From: Margaritifera margaritifera
Taxonomy: Eukaryota; Mollusca; Bivalvia; Unionida; Margaritiferidae
Direction: 5' to 3'
DNA length: 64,000 nucleotides
Assembly (NCBI GenBank): GCA_029931535.1
Contig: JAQPZY010001415.1
Coordinates: 310,001-374,000, forward strand
Both the position numbers and the translations under genes were made by a program. The notes beneath the pieces were generated by a model. It did no database searches. It was not told where the DNA came from and saw only the letters and a program-made list of their open reading frames with translations. Shown piece by piece: positions 22,831-34,985 of this stretch (position 1 is its first letter; each line of letters starts with the position of its first letter).

Positions 22831-23512
22831 TCTCAGCATTGGCTTACATCCAATTGAATCACTTTATTCGAATTGACTCATTTAGTATCATATAAGCTGC
22901 TTCCTTTTCTATCAAGGAATTACCTCATAATGGTAGGTATTTTGATATATAGTGGAAACATCCCAAATCTTTATTTATTTAACCTGATAATAGGTCCGCT
23001 ATAAAAAATACTATATCGTTTTCTCTATTTTAAATATACAATGTTTTCAATACACAGTTAGTATCTTATAAGAAAAATATTACATTGTTTTCTCTATTTT
23101 ATATAACACAATTTAATTTCAATTGGTATGTTATAAACGTATTACATTGTTGTCTCTATTTTATATAACACAATTTTGTTTCAATATTACTTTTAAATTA
23201 TTTTAATTTTAGAAAACCCTTTTTCAGTTACATACTGTCATAGTAAAATACCTACCATGGGCAATTTCCTTTTCGGAAAAGGAGTTAATATATACAATGC
23301 ACAAATGATCAATTGCCTCGTCAGGATATAACATTTAATATACACAATACACGAATGGGTAATTTCTGCAGGATAGAACCTTTAATGTATTCGTGTACAC
23401 AATACACAGACGAGTAATTGCTTCGGCATTTTATAAATTTTGGGGGAAGGATTTCTGACCAGAGCCCCACTGGTCGGGATTTAATGCAGGTCCCTCGGGA
23501 TTCAATGCAGGT
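22831..23512. other. AT-rich non-coding interval
   Basis: No gene is seen. There are two to three weak internal similarities around 22975-23180 (tctctattttatataacaca and variants), suggesting an old tandem duplication of about 65 bases. Confidence 0.45.
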
Positions 23513-23517
23513 CCCTC

Positions 23518-23578
<61 letters not shown>
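23513..23578. repeat. (CT)n microsatellite
   Basis: About 33 dinucleotide units with one ccct interruption. Open frames on both strands here are spurious. Confidence 0.97.
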
Positions 23579-23581
<3 letters not shown>

Positions 23582-24110
23582 ACCAGATTTTTTGGGCCAA
23601 CAATGCTTGGGTTAACCAAACTGCAAATATATGGACCCGAGGGTGCAAAATTGCTACAATCAGTGTTTCTTTCACATGAGTAGTTTTTTTTTTCTTATTG
23701 TGTTTAACTGCAACGAAAGATGACCTGCTGATTTTGGTAAAGCCTTCTTCTTCCCAATTAATTTTTACCGGAGGCTACAACGAAGTGCATACTTAATTAT
23801 ATAAGTATTTACAATATTACAATAAGCTTACAAACCAAACCTAGAAGAGGTAAATATTAATACGGAGAGTTTATTTCATCCAAATTAATGTCAGCAAATA
23901 TGAATCCCATCCATCATAGCTACAAAATGTGCTACCTTCACCACACCCCATTCTCTTTCAGTTCCATTTGAACCTCACCTTTCCAGGTATGTAATACAAT
24001 CAGGTTGTAAATAAACGCCCTAACAACTAATAGATTGTGAGAGCTTTCTAGATCGTTTCTGTTGTTACTTTTCCTCAAAAGAAAGAAAGCAAGAAAGTGA
24101 AGGAAATTAA
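23579..24110. other. Non-coding interval
   Basis: No recognisable gene or repeat between the (CT)n and (CATA)n microsatellites. Confidence 0.4.
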
Positions 24111-24237
24111 GCATACATACATACATATATATATACGTACGTAAGTACGTACGTACATACATACATACATACATACATACATACATACATACATACATAC
24201 ATACATACATACATACATACATACATACATACATACA

Positions 24238-24267
<30 letters not shown>
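24111..24267. repeat. (CATA)n microsatellite
   Basis: A tetranucleotide run catacatacata, with a cgtacgtaagtacgtacgta variant block near 24135-24155. Frames that read repeated Met-Tyr-Val-Cys are artefacts of the repeat. Confidence 0.97.
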
Positions 24268-24269
<2 letters not shown>

Positions 24270-24767
24270 GGAGATCGTGTTTGAAAATGTGCCTGCTAGA
24301 TTGTGTCCGACGACACAGGTACTACAACTATATTTGATGAACTTGATAAGAACTTACCTGGATACCTCTTGGAAGTTCTTGACAATCCGCTGAATAAACA
24401 AATGATAATTCTCAAGTATCCTGAATGATAATCGACAATAAGCAGCTTTAGTGTAACTAGCTTTGAATGTTATTAAATGATTCGCTCGGTAAACTCCCAA
24501 TCAAATGCTTTCTTTGGTATTTCTCATATTACGGGTCTTCAAACTGTTACGAGATGAGCAAATATCATGACGTAACGTCTCACACGGATGACCTATGATC
24601 ATAACAACTGTTCAGATCACGTAAGAAACACATGTAGTGCAAGGCGGCCAGCTCTTGAAAAGGCGTGACAAGCAGGGATCCAGGTGATACTACCTTTTTC
24701 TGCAAGGCAACTATCTACGACTGTTGCGTGAAACATGCATGAAAAATTCTGTAGATATCCACTTCCA

Positions 24768-25370
24768 GTCCATCAAAATCAAAAACAAAAACAAAAGAAA
24801 AAACTTTTTTTTGTTGTTTTTTTTAGAAAGGAAGGAGGGTGGTGTTCGTATTTTTTCTTCTTCAATTCTTGCATGGTCTACACAACTACTTCAATGTTCG
24901 GGTTTTTTTTGTTACCTATCTGATATTAGGACCTCATGCACTCGAACGCACACGTACTCGTACTTTATTGTCACGCTTGTGAACGACGAGACATAGGTAT
25001 TACATATTCTACGGCAACGGAGCTGGTGTCGGCGTGAGCAACATTGTCAAGGTGTTATATTAAACTTCTTGAACGTTACATACACTCTAGACCAGTTGTT
25101 GCATTCAAAATGACATTTATTAACATATTACAATTTGTCAAACATTGGTACCCAGATATACCAGGAGTCGCCGACTTTAACGAAATCAGAATCCGGCATC
25201 AGAATAAAGACGTGCACAGTCTTGAAACCATGTTTGTGAGGTCAATTAGGATTATTCATGTCAATTGTGGAGGTGATGTCAAGATAAATGAAAGAGAAAT
25301 TTTAAAGTTGTGTCTTGGAGACCTAAGTACTTTAGTAACTGAGAGTGATGGACCACATACACATTTATAA
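24768..25370 (+). repeat. Unrecognised inverted repeat, right arm
   Basis: Matches 22198-22830 in reverse complement up to about 25325. It contains a 108-codon plus frame (25044-25370) with KLLERYIHSRPVVAFKMTFI, DIPGVADFNEIRIRHQNKD and a C-terminal LGDLSTLVTESDG. No family was recognised. It lies just before a PolB relic, so it could be part of that element's coding region. Confidence 0.75.
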
Positions 25371-25539
25371 ATATTAATTACAACTTCAGTAACTTGTTTA
25401 TTGTGATTTTGAAATTATCATCGTATCCCAGATACAACATTTAATAGTGATACACATCAATTATTCCCTAGACACTATGTCTTTGAGGTACAAGTATATA
25501 TTTCTTGGACAATGCAAAAAACGTTTGTACCCGAAGTAA

Positions 25540-26610
25540 ATTCATAAATGTTACAGACGAATCATTTTCGTTCATGTACTGATTGCGTTCATGTATTGTA
25601 CAACTGGTTGGGTACGATTGCAAAAACATTGCATGAAGATTTGAGACTGAAAGATGCCAACCCTATGGTGTTCACAGAGGAGGACCAACATATTTTAACT
25701 CATCAAATAAATGTCATATCTGTGGGACCAAAAATATTAAAGAGCTCGTTCTATACCGCAATTACTTAACAGATAGTTACAGAGGGGCTGCTCGTAATGA
25801 ATGGAATTTGAATTTTGGAATACCCCACATCTACCGCTCTATTCATTCATAATTTGTCTGGCTATGACATTTACTCGTTCTCTTTTTTAAAACATGATCA
25901 AAACAAAGAGGTAGACAATACCTACTAAAGACTAGAACTACATATATTTTAGCAAGAATTTTATAGCTGATAAGTTCGTGAAAGAGGGAAAGTAAATACA
26001 AGTTAAAAGGCAATTAATTTCATAGACAGATCAATTCCTGGCGCAGTCGTTCGAGCAGCAGGATAAAAAGTTAGGTGATGAAAAAATTACCAGGCACTTT
26101 CAAACCATTTGCGAGAGATGAAATCCACATATTTCATGAAATAAATTTACCAATATGTATACATGGATAGTTTGAAAGGTATAATGGAACAAATATACCA
26201 CCCAAAGAAATGTTTTACACATCACTTAAAGATTCAAATATATCAAAGGACGTACTGCACGATTATTACGTGATAAAAGATACTGTAACATTGTGTGACA
26301 TTTTTGAAGAGATTTGCAATGTATTATGACAAAATATAAGTTAGATCCTGCGCACTTCCGTAGAACTGGTTCATGACGCGAGTTTAAAGATATCAGATTT
26401 AGATCTTGGAACGTTTGACAGACTACGACATGTTTCTGGCGCGAGCTCAAGATATTGGGTGTAGATCTTGGAACTTTGGACAGACTACGACATGTTCCTG
26501 ATTCAAGTATAAAGATATTGGGTGTAGATCTAGGAGCTTTTGACAGACTACGACATGTTTCTGATGATTCCAAGTTGAATTCGTGGTGTGAGTTAATATT
26601 CATGAACAGT
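25540..26610 (+). pseudogene. Second, different Polinton-type family-B DNA polymerase relic
   Basis: Plus-strand blocks appear in the order found in Polinton PolB proteins of the 'HCH.TG.YRGAAHN.CN' type. They are DSYRGAARNEWNLNFGIPHI (25770-25830), IHNLSGYDIYSF (25840-25880), YVYMDSLKGI (about 26150-26180), PKKCFTH (about 26200), YYDKI and KLDPAHFR (about 26315-26360), and LTDYDMFL (about 26410 onward). Frames change repeatedly and stops are frequent. The segment downstream of LDPAHF is triplicated (see the 62-bp repeat). Residue choice differs from the polymerase at 17.5-21.1 kb, so this is a separate element lineage. The catalytic palm motifs are not visible, so the relic ends before them. 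Confidence 0.75.
26386..26575. repeat. 62-63-bp tandem triplication inside the second PolB relic
   Basis: Three copies of a unit built around gatcttggaacttttgacag and actacgacatgtttctgat, starting at aagatatcag, aagatattgg and aaagatattgg. The polymerase has this 'LTDYDM' block once, so the triplication happened in the relic. Confidence 0.85.
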
Positions 26611-26829
26611 AGATGGTTAATTTTTCAATTGTGATAAAGCATAAATAACACTACGCCAAAACATATTTTTAATTGATTAAAACATTTTTTTCAATTTAGT
26701 TTTTCCTAATTTACATAACAGTGTACCTCCAAATTATCCAAATATTTGTTCAGAAACCAGTTTTTGCCATAAACCATCTTCGTTTAGTAAAAGACGCCTA
26801 ATCCAGGAAAGTTTTATATAACACACAAA

Positions 26830-27690
26830 TGAATGCAAGTGAATCATATTTAATCACCCTTCCTTAAAAGAAGCTATAAGAGTGTCTCATTTAACCCGCT
26901 CTGTTTTACCGCCCCATATGAACTGAAAAAATAATGTATTCATTTCATTTTTTGTAGGAGGTAGAGGATTTGATAGAGCTGCTAAACGATGAATGAAGTT
27001 TGGCAAAATCAAGGATTTTATCAAAGTAATTTTTCCAATAAGGGATACATTTCTTCTGCACTACCAACCAAGCAGTTTCTTTACTTCCTTCAGCTTCGTT
27101 GAATAATTAGGTTCTATCATATCCACCAAGTTCGCCGAAAAATCTACTCCCAGTAATCTAAAACTAGACGTTGATCAGTTAATATTAATTTCTGAACATA
27201 GTTTTTCATAAGAATGTTCTTTATTTTCAATCCAAAAAGCTTTTGATTTAAAAACATTACAGTTCAGACCTGATACCAAGGCAAAGCCATTTAAATCTGC
27301 CTGGTTATCTTCAAGGACAAAGGAGAACCATCTAATAATAGAAAAGCATCATCAGCGTACTGCCCTGATTTGAATTCAATTTCATTATAGAAAATGTCTG
27401 TAATATTTGTCGTTTCTTTTTAGTTCTATTGCAAAAAGTTCAATTCCTATTATAAATAAATAGGGTGCTAAAGGGTCTCCCTAGCGACAACCTCTCTCCA
27501 AATTAAAAACTGGTGATAAATGTTCATTAGTAATGACACAACTTTTTGATTTATTGCAAAATACTCTGAACCAGTGACAAATGGTTTCTCCAAAGTTTAA
27601 AGATTTCACAGGATTTTCCAAAAAGTCTCTTTCAACTGAGTAGAATGCTTTATCAAAGTCTATCAATAGGAGAAGACCAGATTCCTTTTT
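26830..27690 (-). pseudogene. LINE reverse transcriptase relic, Tx1/L1-like
   Basis: Minus-strand blocks run in the standard reverse-transcriptase order. They are MIDFDKAFYSVERDFL (27620-27666, domain with the first catalytic Asp), CHWFRVFCNKSKSCVITN, FNLERGCR and GDPLAPYLFIIGIELFAIEL (27420-27480), and the catalytic box YADDAFLLLDG (about 27330-27365). They continue with FALVSGLNCNVFKSKAFWI, LLGVDFS, RNVSLIGKITLIKSLILPNF and LFFQFIWGGKTERVK (about 26890). The 'LNVFKSK..WIG', 'R.L.IIGKI..IK' and 'F.FIW.GK' blocks are typical of the Tx1/L1 clades. Stops and frameshifts are present but sparse. The relic is followed on the same strand by an unrelated integrase fragment. Confidence 0.85.
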
Positions 27691-27817
27691 TCCACAAAGA
27701 AATAAAGAGAAAACCGCCTAGATCTTTCCAAACGAATTTGTAGAATTCAACAGCAAAATCAATCAAGGCTAGTTTCATTTTTCATAATTTCCAGTGCTAA
27801 ACCGCATTCCTCAAACG

Positions 27818-28230
27818 TTAACTTACCGTCACACGAGTTTCTTCCAAAACCTGAAATATTCTTATCATGGCTAAAAACGTGGTTATAAGTGGCCTGTACA
27901 ATTTTAGTGGCGATATCTCTGCCAAGTGGTGATCAACACTGTTGACTTTCATTAGGGCCGGAAAAGTGATGGAAGTTAACTCAGTCCCGCAGTCTGTCAG
28001 TAGGGTGCAGTCTGGATCTCGTTGTGCTGCTAGAGTTAGAATCTTGGCCATTGCCGCAGTAGTGTCGCTTTCGCTTTTCAGAGATTCGACGTAGACATAG
28101 CGGATGTCGCAGACAATAGCTGTGAGACTGCTCTTATAGCCGTAGTTGAGAAGAACGCTCTGTCGGCTTGGAATGTGCCAGGAGCACCCCCAGTGGGTAC
28201 GAACTCTTTAGGTTTAACGATCCGCCGCGT
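27818..28230 (-). pseudogene. Integrase catalytic-core fragment (rve type)
   Basis: On the minus strand, GGAPGTFQADRAF (first catalytic Asp in 'FQAD') lies about 28150-28190. After frame changes come DIRYVYVESLKSES, MAKILTLAAQRDPDCTLLTD (Met at 28051) and CGTELTSITFPALMKVNSVD HHL, with the second Asp in 'TDCGTE'. The downstream glutamate block is scrambled. This is the retroviral-type integrase fold. It is not the Polinton integrase at 8.2-9.3 kb, because the core residues differ. The host element could be an LTR retrotransposon or a related DNA element. The Tx1-like LINE begins directly downstream. Confidence 0.65.
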
Positions 28231-28399
28231 TACGTGCTGCGAAGCTGTGCTCTTGTCCTTGTTTCAAAGAGTTCCTTCTCCATGCTAATCATAAATGTCA
28301 TCTATGTCAAACATGCCGTCCTCTTCAACATGCACTTATGCAAAAAGCACTCGCTTTTGATCTGTCATAACTGTTTATTTTGCTGTGGGACGATGTGCA

Positions 28400-29450
28400 C
28401 TGAAGCTCTGGCAGCGCCTACAGGTAATCTGGCAATTGTAATTGGCTGTGCGTACGAGCGTTATGAATACGATCGATACTCCAGTCCTTGTCTAGCGACT
28501 CCGGACAGGTGGCGCATTTGAAACAGAGGGAAACCACCTTCTGGCGGGCCCAGTCGATGTTGACGTATTGAACTCCCGCGCTTCCCGCTGCCTTCTTCTC
28601 TCCAGTCGTTTTGGCTCGTAGTTTTGCATCTGAATGACAAGCACTATCTTCTGGTTTTTTGTGTCCTTGAATGCGCTTTATATGATACATGGAGTCGTCA
28701 TAGTGCGGCAGCGCCTGAATGCCGCGCGGAACCATTGAGCCGTACCCAGGGGACTGTTTGCATCGCGGATGTAGAGCTTGTTGCCGATTGTGTGACCTTA
28801 CATTGCGTGGCCTGTGCAACGCCACGGCCTACAAAGGAGTTAGGGAGTGCTGCTTCTCGCAAGCGTTTGGTTCACACCATCGCAGCCTCGAATGGTAATG
28901 TGAGTTTCAGTGGCCTCCTGCACGACGTGCTCGGCATCCATCTGATTTATCTTACTCTTGTTTTCTACCCGGTCACAGATGTGGCCCACCACGTGGTCTC
29001 CAACCTGCCATTCGTATGTTTGCAATCCTCCTCTAAATGTTCTGCGACCAGGAGTTTACACGATCCACGCTGTCGTTGGTAAATGCTATGAGGGGTACAC
29101 AGGCTTCAGCTTCCAACTGCTGCAACTCGATCAGCGGCATAGTTTTTAGGTTATTTTGCACACCGACCTCAAAGACTTCGTCTCTGAATGTCAACAGTTC
29201 GTCCAAAACGGAATCCATTCTGGAGTACTCATCTACAGAATGTCACTTGGTGTTGTAAAGGCGAATGCGTCGCGAGAAGATCTGCTCGAAGACCTCTTCA
29301 TAGTACTTGTCGAAGCTGACGTTAAGTAACTGTAAAACAAACTCATTTTCCGAGAATAACTTGCGCGCTTTTGTGTTGTTGGATGACGTCGAGGATCCAC
29401 TCAATCTGCGTGGCAGATGACGTGGAAAGCAAATGGGTAGGAACACACAA
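28400..29450 (-). pseudogene. Unrecognised coding-like region upstream of the integrase fragment
   Basis: Several minus frames in series look protein-like: FDKYYEEVFEQIFSRRIRLY (29243-29446), VLDELLTFRDEVFEVGVQNN and LIELQQLEAEACVPLIAF (29033-29218), YEWQVGDHVVGHICDRVENK (28840-29025), and a 135-codon frame with GVQYVNIDWARQKVVSLCFK (28418-28825). They lie on the same strand as the integrase core and just upstream, so they are probably other parts of that mobile element. I recognise no family. GC content is higher here than in the surroundings (for example 28700-28900). Confidence 0.4.
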
Positions 29451-29719
29451 GCAACTCCAAAAATTCTTTGGATTTGCTGGCAATTTCAATCTCACTATCA
29501 AATTCACGTTGAAATTATCAACAAGTCAAACATATTCATGGATACCCGGTCCTTACTACAAAATGAAAACATTGAAACTTAGTTGTATTGAAACCGACCG
29601 ACTCCCATCAGTATCTCTTATCAATCAGTTTTCATCCTAAACATGTAATCTAAACATTCCGTTGTGTTTGCATACGACGTATCAGCGTAAACAAGGAGAT
29701 GCTTAAGAAAATATATGAG

Positions 29720-30493
29720 GAACTCAAAGAGCACTGAATGGGAATGGGATACAAGAATAAAACTATAGGTCCGGCTATAGAAAAAGCTTATGCCATTGAC
29801 CGAACCAGTCTCCTCAGATACAAAGCTAAGAGTGCCAACAACCGTATCCCGCTCGTAGCAACATACCACCCAGATGTCTCAAACGTAAGACAAATTGTTT
29901 GGAGATACTGACATATTACTGACTCCTCTGCACGTCTAAAGGAGTTCTTGCGACCAAAAGTTTTAAAGACCACCTTGTACATGCCGAATTTAACCCAAAT
30001 CATAGTACGGAAACAGAAACATACAGATATAAAACAGATGCTGTCTAATCTGTAAGTAAATGCCCTAAACTATTGCTTTCAAGTGTTCGTCACCAAGAAT
30101 TACTTACAATATCAGGCAAATTTTATGATGCGTCAGTGGACACGTCCTTTACATTCTGACTTGCAATCTTTATATCATCCAATACTTTGGCGATAAAGGT
30201 GACTTTAGAAAAAGAATGAACAGGCAGAATAACCATATCAGAAATAAGGTTACCACCAAACCCGTCTGCCATTACAACTCAGTCATATCCCTCGAAATGC
30301 TGCCCGTTGAGTTAGATCACAGATTGATTGACGCTGAGCGTGGCCATAAAGAGGAATTTTGGATACTGCTTATGGCAACACTTGACGAATTTAGATTAAA
30401 GGAAAAGATCTAGTTCAAAAATACTCTGTTTAACCCACCGTGTGTCAGTTTCTTTACTGTAAGTTTGCTCAGCCTCACCCTCCAATGACATCA

Positions 30494-30526
<33 letters not shown>

Positions 30527-30885
30527 ATCTTTCCATAACCTTCCCTTGTAATGTAAATACTTTCACGCCTTTGTTTCTTGAAGTAGCTGTTATAGCTAAG
30601 ATGTAACGCTGAAAATAAAACATAATACCACGATAAAGACGGCGCTCTATGAACAACAATCTTCTCGCAATGATGTAGGTAGCTAGGTCACACCAAGCGG
30701 TATGGCGCTATTGTGCTTATAGCGTGCATCAAAACTCGTTCAGCTTATTCATAGATAATATATCCCTTTCTAGACACGTAATTATTTCTTGTTAGTATGT
30801 TATTTTTCTTTAGGTTAAACCTCTTCATTATTCTGGATAGATTTTACTTGTTCGAAAATGTAAATATTTATTGTTCTTCACGTGT

Positions 30886-30961
<76 letters not shown>

Positions 30962-31125
30962 ATGTGTCTTCTTTAGTTGATTGTATCAAACTTTCATGCC
31001 AGAGTGATCTGTATTTTACAAAAAGATATCAATGACAACTTTTTAAGCGTAGTTATAAAAAAAAACAATTATGTTAAAAATTTAGTTTCGTTATAGCAAA
31101 TATTCATTTTGTTAAATTTAAGTTG
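29720..31125 (+). mobile_element. Penelope-like retroelement 3' part with GIY-YIG endonuclease relic, right copy
   Basis: Plus-strand coding gives AYAIDRTSLLRYKAK, then RIPLVATYHPDVSNVRQIVW (29841-29900). After a frameshift comes SFKDHLVHAEFNPNH (about 29945-29995), the 'YHP......I......L......RP.SLKD.LVHA' region between reverse transcriptase and endonuclease. Then come LYIIQYFGDKGDFRKRMN and NHIRNKVTTKPVCHYNS (30170-30280), the GIY-YIG core with its conserved Arg, ending at a TAG near 30413. GIY-YIG endonucleases are characteristic of Penelope-like elements and nick target DNA for insertion. The residual Gly-Ile-Tyr motif is degraded. The 3' non-coding part continues to about 31125 and includes (ATT)n and (TC)n runs. 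Confidence 0.7.
30892..30953. repeat. (TC)n microsatellite in the Penelope-like right copy
   Basis: About 31 ct units followed by tgtgtgtgtatgtg. The left copy has only cacacacacaaagagctac at the matching place (about 16309-16328), so the run expanded in this copy alone. Confidence 0.95.
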
Positions 31126-34100
31126 ATATGTATCCACATTCAATACGTTATTTATTTCTTCTTCATACTGCGCTGTTTTGATCATATTACTTCAAATCTA
31201 TTGTTTCTTACTTGAATGCTGTCAACATTGAATATAATCCGTAACACTGCATCTTTTCTAAAATATTGCTGGATATATTTTTGGGAATTTTGGAAATCGA
31301 CAAATCAAACATTTTAATATCATTAAAGTTATTTTGTAGCACAACTAGCTTTGACGATACTTGTATCCCATCCAAGTTTGTAAATAAATACAAATTATCT
31401 ATTGTTACCGAGATTGTTGCTTTATGTTAAACTCATGAAATATATATCTGACCTCTCAAAGCATTGTTGAGTTTATCACAATATAGCTTTGTGTCATTAT
31501 TCACTCTGTGCAGAATTTGTTTTAAATATTAAATTATTTCGCTCTCCATTCAATGCACAATTATTTATTTTAAGAAAAGCTAAATCCCCCCCCCCCCTCA
31601 ACAAAACAAGATTTTAATATTTTAAAAATTTTAGTAGTCTAACACTTTCAATTACCAAACTACTAATTTTCGTTTTCGTGTTTATTTTGATATATTGATG
31701 AAAACCTTTCTGGAAGTATGATTTGTGCATTCATTTTTGTCTATATTACTCCTAGATGTTTTTTTTTATTTTTTTTTTTTATATTTCTGTATGCCCATAA
31801 GAAATTAAAAGAGAATTTCAATGTTAACGTCATGTTATGCCATCATCTAAAACATTGCATCATCCTAAAATAATTAAATTTCAAGTAAGATTGTTAGTCA
31901 AGTAAAGTGGTATGAGGAGAGGGGCAGGTGTAATTTTCGTTATGACACGGATTCATGTTTATAATCCAGCTGAACCAAGGCCTATTATGCCTTTCATGAC
32001 TAAAATCCCCCACCCCCAAGTATTACTATTTAGGCAAACTACTCCCGAGATGACAGACGTTGTAAACAACATCATTGCCTATACAAGCCGTTTGACCCCA
32101 GGGCCGCCTCGTTTGAGTTATTAGTTTCAGTTACATCTGCGTTAAATTTTGACGCAATTTGGTGATAATTTAACAATGGTAAATCTGCTGGTACAAGTCA
32201 TACAATTTCTATACTTTTCCGTTATATTGTACAAATTCCTCGAAACATGAGGTAAAAACAAGAACAAGTGTTTCTACAAGAATGTTGCAGATATCAGCTT
32301 GTGCAGGCAGTATCGTGTCGAGTGAAGTGAAAATAATGCCACCTAGGAAGCAGTTTGCTATTTAGGGTGTGCATTTATCATTGAAGTTGAAAGAGCTGTA
32401 GGGATAAATACCGAGTAAATTGCCTCTTCAGTGAACAAATGTTGACTTCCGATTGATCGATTAAAAGAATGAATATTGGATTTCAGTATATCTGTTTTGC
32501 ATTTCAGAACTTTTTCACGATATAAAGTCCGCGTCAAAATTTGGCCCGTAAAACAAACGATTATTTATCAAATTAGCAACACGCTTTTGACATATAAACT
32601 TAATTGAAAACTATCCTTGAACTTGCAGAGATTGGTATAGAGTACCTTGTGCAATTTCTGCTATGCAACACCTTATCATGCCATCAGATTAGTATCTACC
32701 ATGTGACATTTCCCAGTCGCCCGAAGAGGACGTGAGACATTATTCATACACTGGGTCCTAAGGTATGTTTCCTTTTTATTATCAGAAGCTATATCTGATA
32801 CTTAATTATTTATATTGTAATGTGTAAACACAAATATTGTAATTGCTCTCAGATTTCCCAACCTCGATTATATTTATGATTATTTTTTAAAGTCTTTGTC
32901 AAGACTTTCATCAGTATGGCGTCGTGACAATAGACACGACTAAACCGATAACCCTCGGAACAGCAACTTACCTATACCGAGTTTGTGTGTAAGTTAAAGG
33001 TATGGTAAAGGTAAAAGCAGTATATACTTAAATGACCCAGGTAAGGGGTTTGCTTTCTATTACTGTTTGCGCATTTGTAATGAATATTGAGTTATTGACA
33101 TGAAAAACGTATATGGTTTACTTAGATTTGATAACGTTATGAACCAGACCTTAATTACGCAATTGCGAAACAAAGATCTTGTATTGAGAAGATTCAAATA
33201 TTTATTTATTCCCCTCAGACCCCCCCCCCCCCAAAAAAAAGGTAAACTACATTTGTCTCGACTTTAGACAACTGTCAGTGTTGATGTATGCTTATTAGCA
33301 TATTCGCTCCATGGGCATTTGGAAACAAACAAACCGGACCGATATGTATCACGTATTGCATGAACACACACGAAATCGGAACATAATGCACGCGATTGGT
33401 GTATTATTTACACTACCAGAAAGTGTAAAATGTGCATGGTGATGATGTCCTGTACGGATGGGGTTCAACAAGTCTCTGGCAAATAATAAAATCCGTTCAT
33501 ACTGCTTCTGATTACTAAACGATAATGTAATCTAAATTCAAGGAGACACATGCTGGTTTGTTTATTTCTTTTCTATTGCGACCGGAGCAGCCACACACGC
33601 ACCAACAGTTACATTCGGGACAATAGTAGGTTTCATTGTTCTTAACTTCTTAACACGAATTAGCACAAAACTCACACTATGTATGATGTATTGAAATGTA
33701 AGACTTTTTGTATCTCTTTTTTATGTCTAAATTAAATACAAATAAGTAAACAATCTATTTATTTGTGTTAAGTCAGTTTTTTTTAACTGGTTTTAAATAA
33801 TTAATTAATGTAAATTACATTCGAATTAAGCAATCAAGGATCTGGCTTCCATATCATAAAATCCGGAGCTTGAGTTTGAGATAGAGTTTTCGTGATTTCC
33901 AGGCCATATGATGAAATCTTAGTCTTTCAGGTTTGCATTAAAAGTTTGATATAATTATCGCAGGTACACACACATCTTTATGGATAAACATTTTTAACTT
34001 CACAAGAAATGCATTCTAAGTCTTGATTTATTCATTATTGTTGTTTTAACTATTATCATTCTTATCGGATTTAATTATTAGCTCCACCGGTTGAAGACCA

Positions 34101-34285
34101 GAAGAGTTTATGCGATGGCCTCTATTTGACGTCATTTTGTCGACCTTTAGCAGCAGTCGTTTGTTATCGCTACTTCACGTAAACTACATGAAAGACAGTA
34201 ATGATACTTGGCATAACGTTTCATCTTGAGGTGAAAGACTTCTTATGACTTGTAGATTTACTCAAATGAATATGGTGCTGACTTG
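31126..34285. other. Long AT-rich interval without recognised gene
   Basis: The longest frames are about 60-70 codons and show no family motif. Homopolymer runs (C at about 31586 and 33220, T at about 31760) are the only notable features. It is intergenic or the upstream region of the EF-hand gene. Confidence 0.5.
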
Positions 34286-34985
34286 ATATCCAGCATGGCC
34301 ACTATCATGAAAATGTTGTTATATCTTCATCTCCTGGACAGATTGTCATATCGAAATGGTGTTGTTACTGAAAGACCTTTTATAACATGTAGATGATCCT
34401 AAATTAAAACTGTACCGATGTGATATCCAGCAAGACCGCCATGTCTTGAAATCCTTATTATTGCTACATCTTCTGAATGATTGGTTAATTCGATATGGGC
34501 TTTCATTAAAAGTCTTCTTACGATATGTTGTTGGTCCTGAATGAAAAGGTTTGCTACAATGGTTGTCATAAAAATCTTATTATGACTATTCCTTCTAAAG
34601 GGATTATTTTATCGACGTGGGGTCTTCGCTAAAACACTCGTCGCAATATTAATCCGTCTTATAATATTACAATGCTGCTGCACTAACCTCTAAAATGACT
34701 ACCTATTTCCGTCATCTTGAAAATCTTCTTATGACTACTTCACCTAAATGGATGGTTGTATTGGCATGGGGTTTTCATTACAACACTGTAACAATATGCA
34801 TCAGGTCTTTAATGAAATTGGTACTGAGCTGACCTTGAATACGACAACCATAGTGGTCATCTCGAAAGTCTTGCAATCACTACTCCTGTTGAAAGAATGA
34901 TAGAACTGACATTGGGTTTTCACTAAAACACCTTTTGCAATATGTGAGTCCTAATTATGAATGGTGCAGATCTGACCACCAACAT
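34286..34985. repeat. Degenerate tandem repeat, unit about 130-145 bp
   Basis: A diverged motif like gtcatcttgaaaatcttctt atgactacttc recurs near 34302, 34440, 34567, 34712 and 34857, each followed by a gg..tttcactaaaacac-like block. Spacing is 127-145 bases. Copies are old and differ by many substitutions. Confidence 0.65.

Noticed and set aside
24075..24266. Met-Tyr-Val-Cys repeat frames
   Set aside because: Readings of the (CATA)n microsatellite.
16140..31125. The outer inverted repeats as terminal repeats of one giant transposon
   Set aside because: The arms contain the end of a Penelope-like gene rather than a transposon terminus, and the enclosed sequence is a mixture of unrelated element relics.
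31912..32124. 70-codon plus frame with Pro-rich sequence
   Set aside because: No family motif, splice signal or conserved texture; within chance length for this composition.
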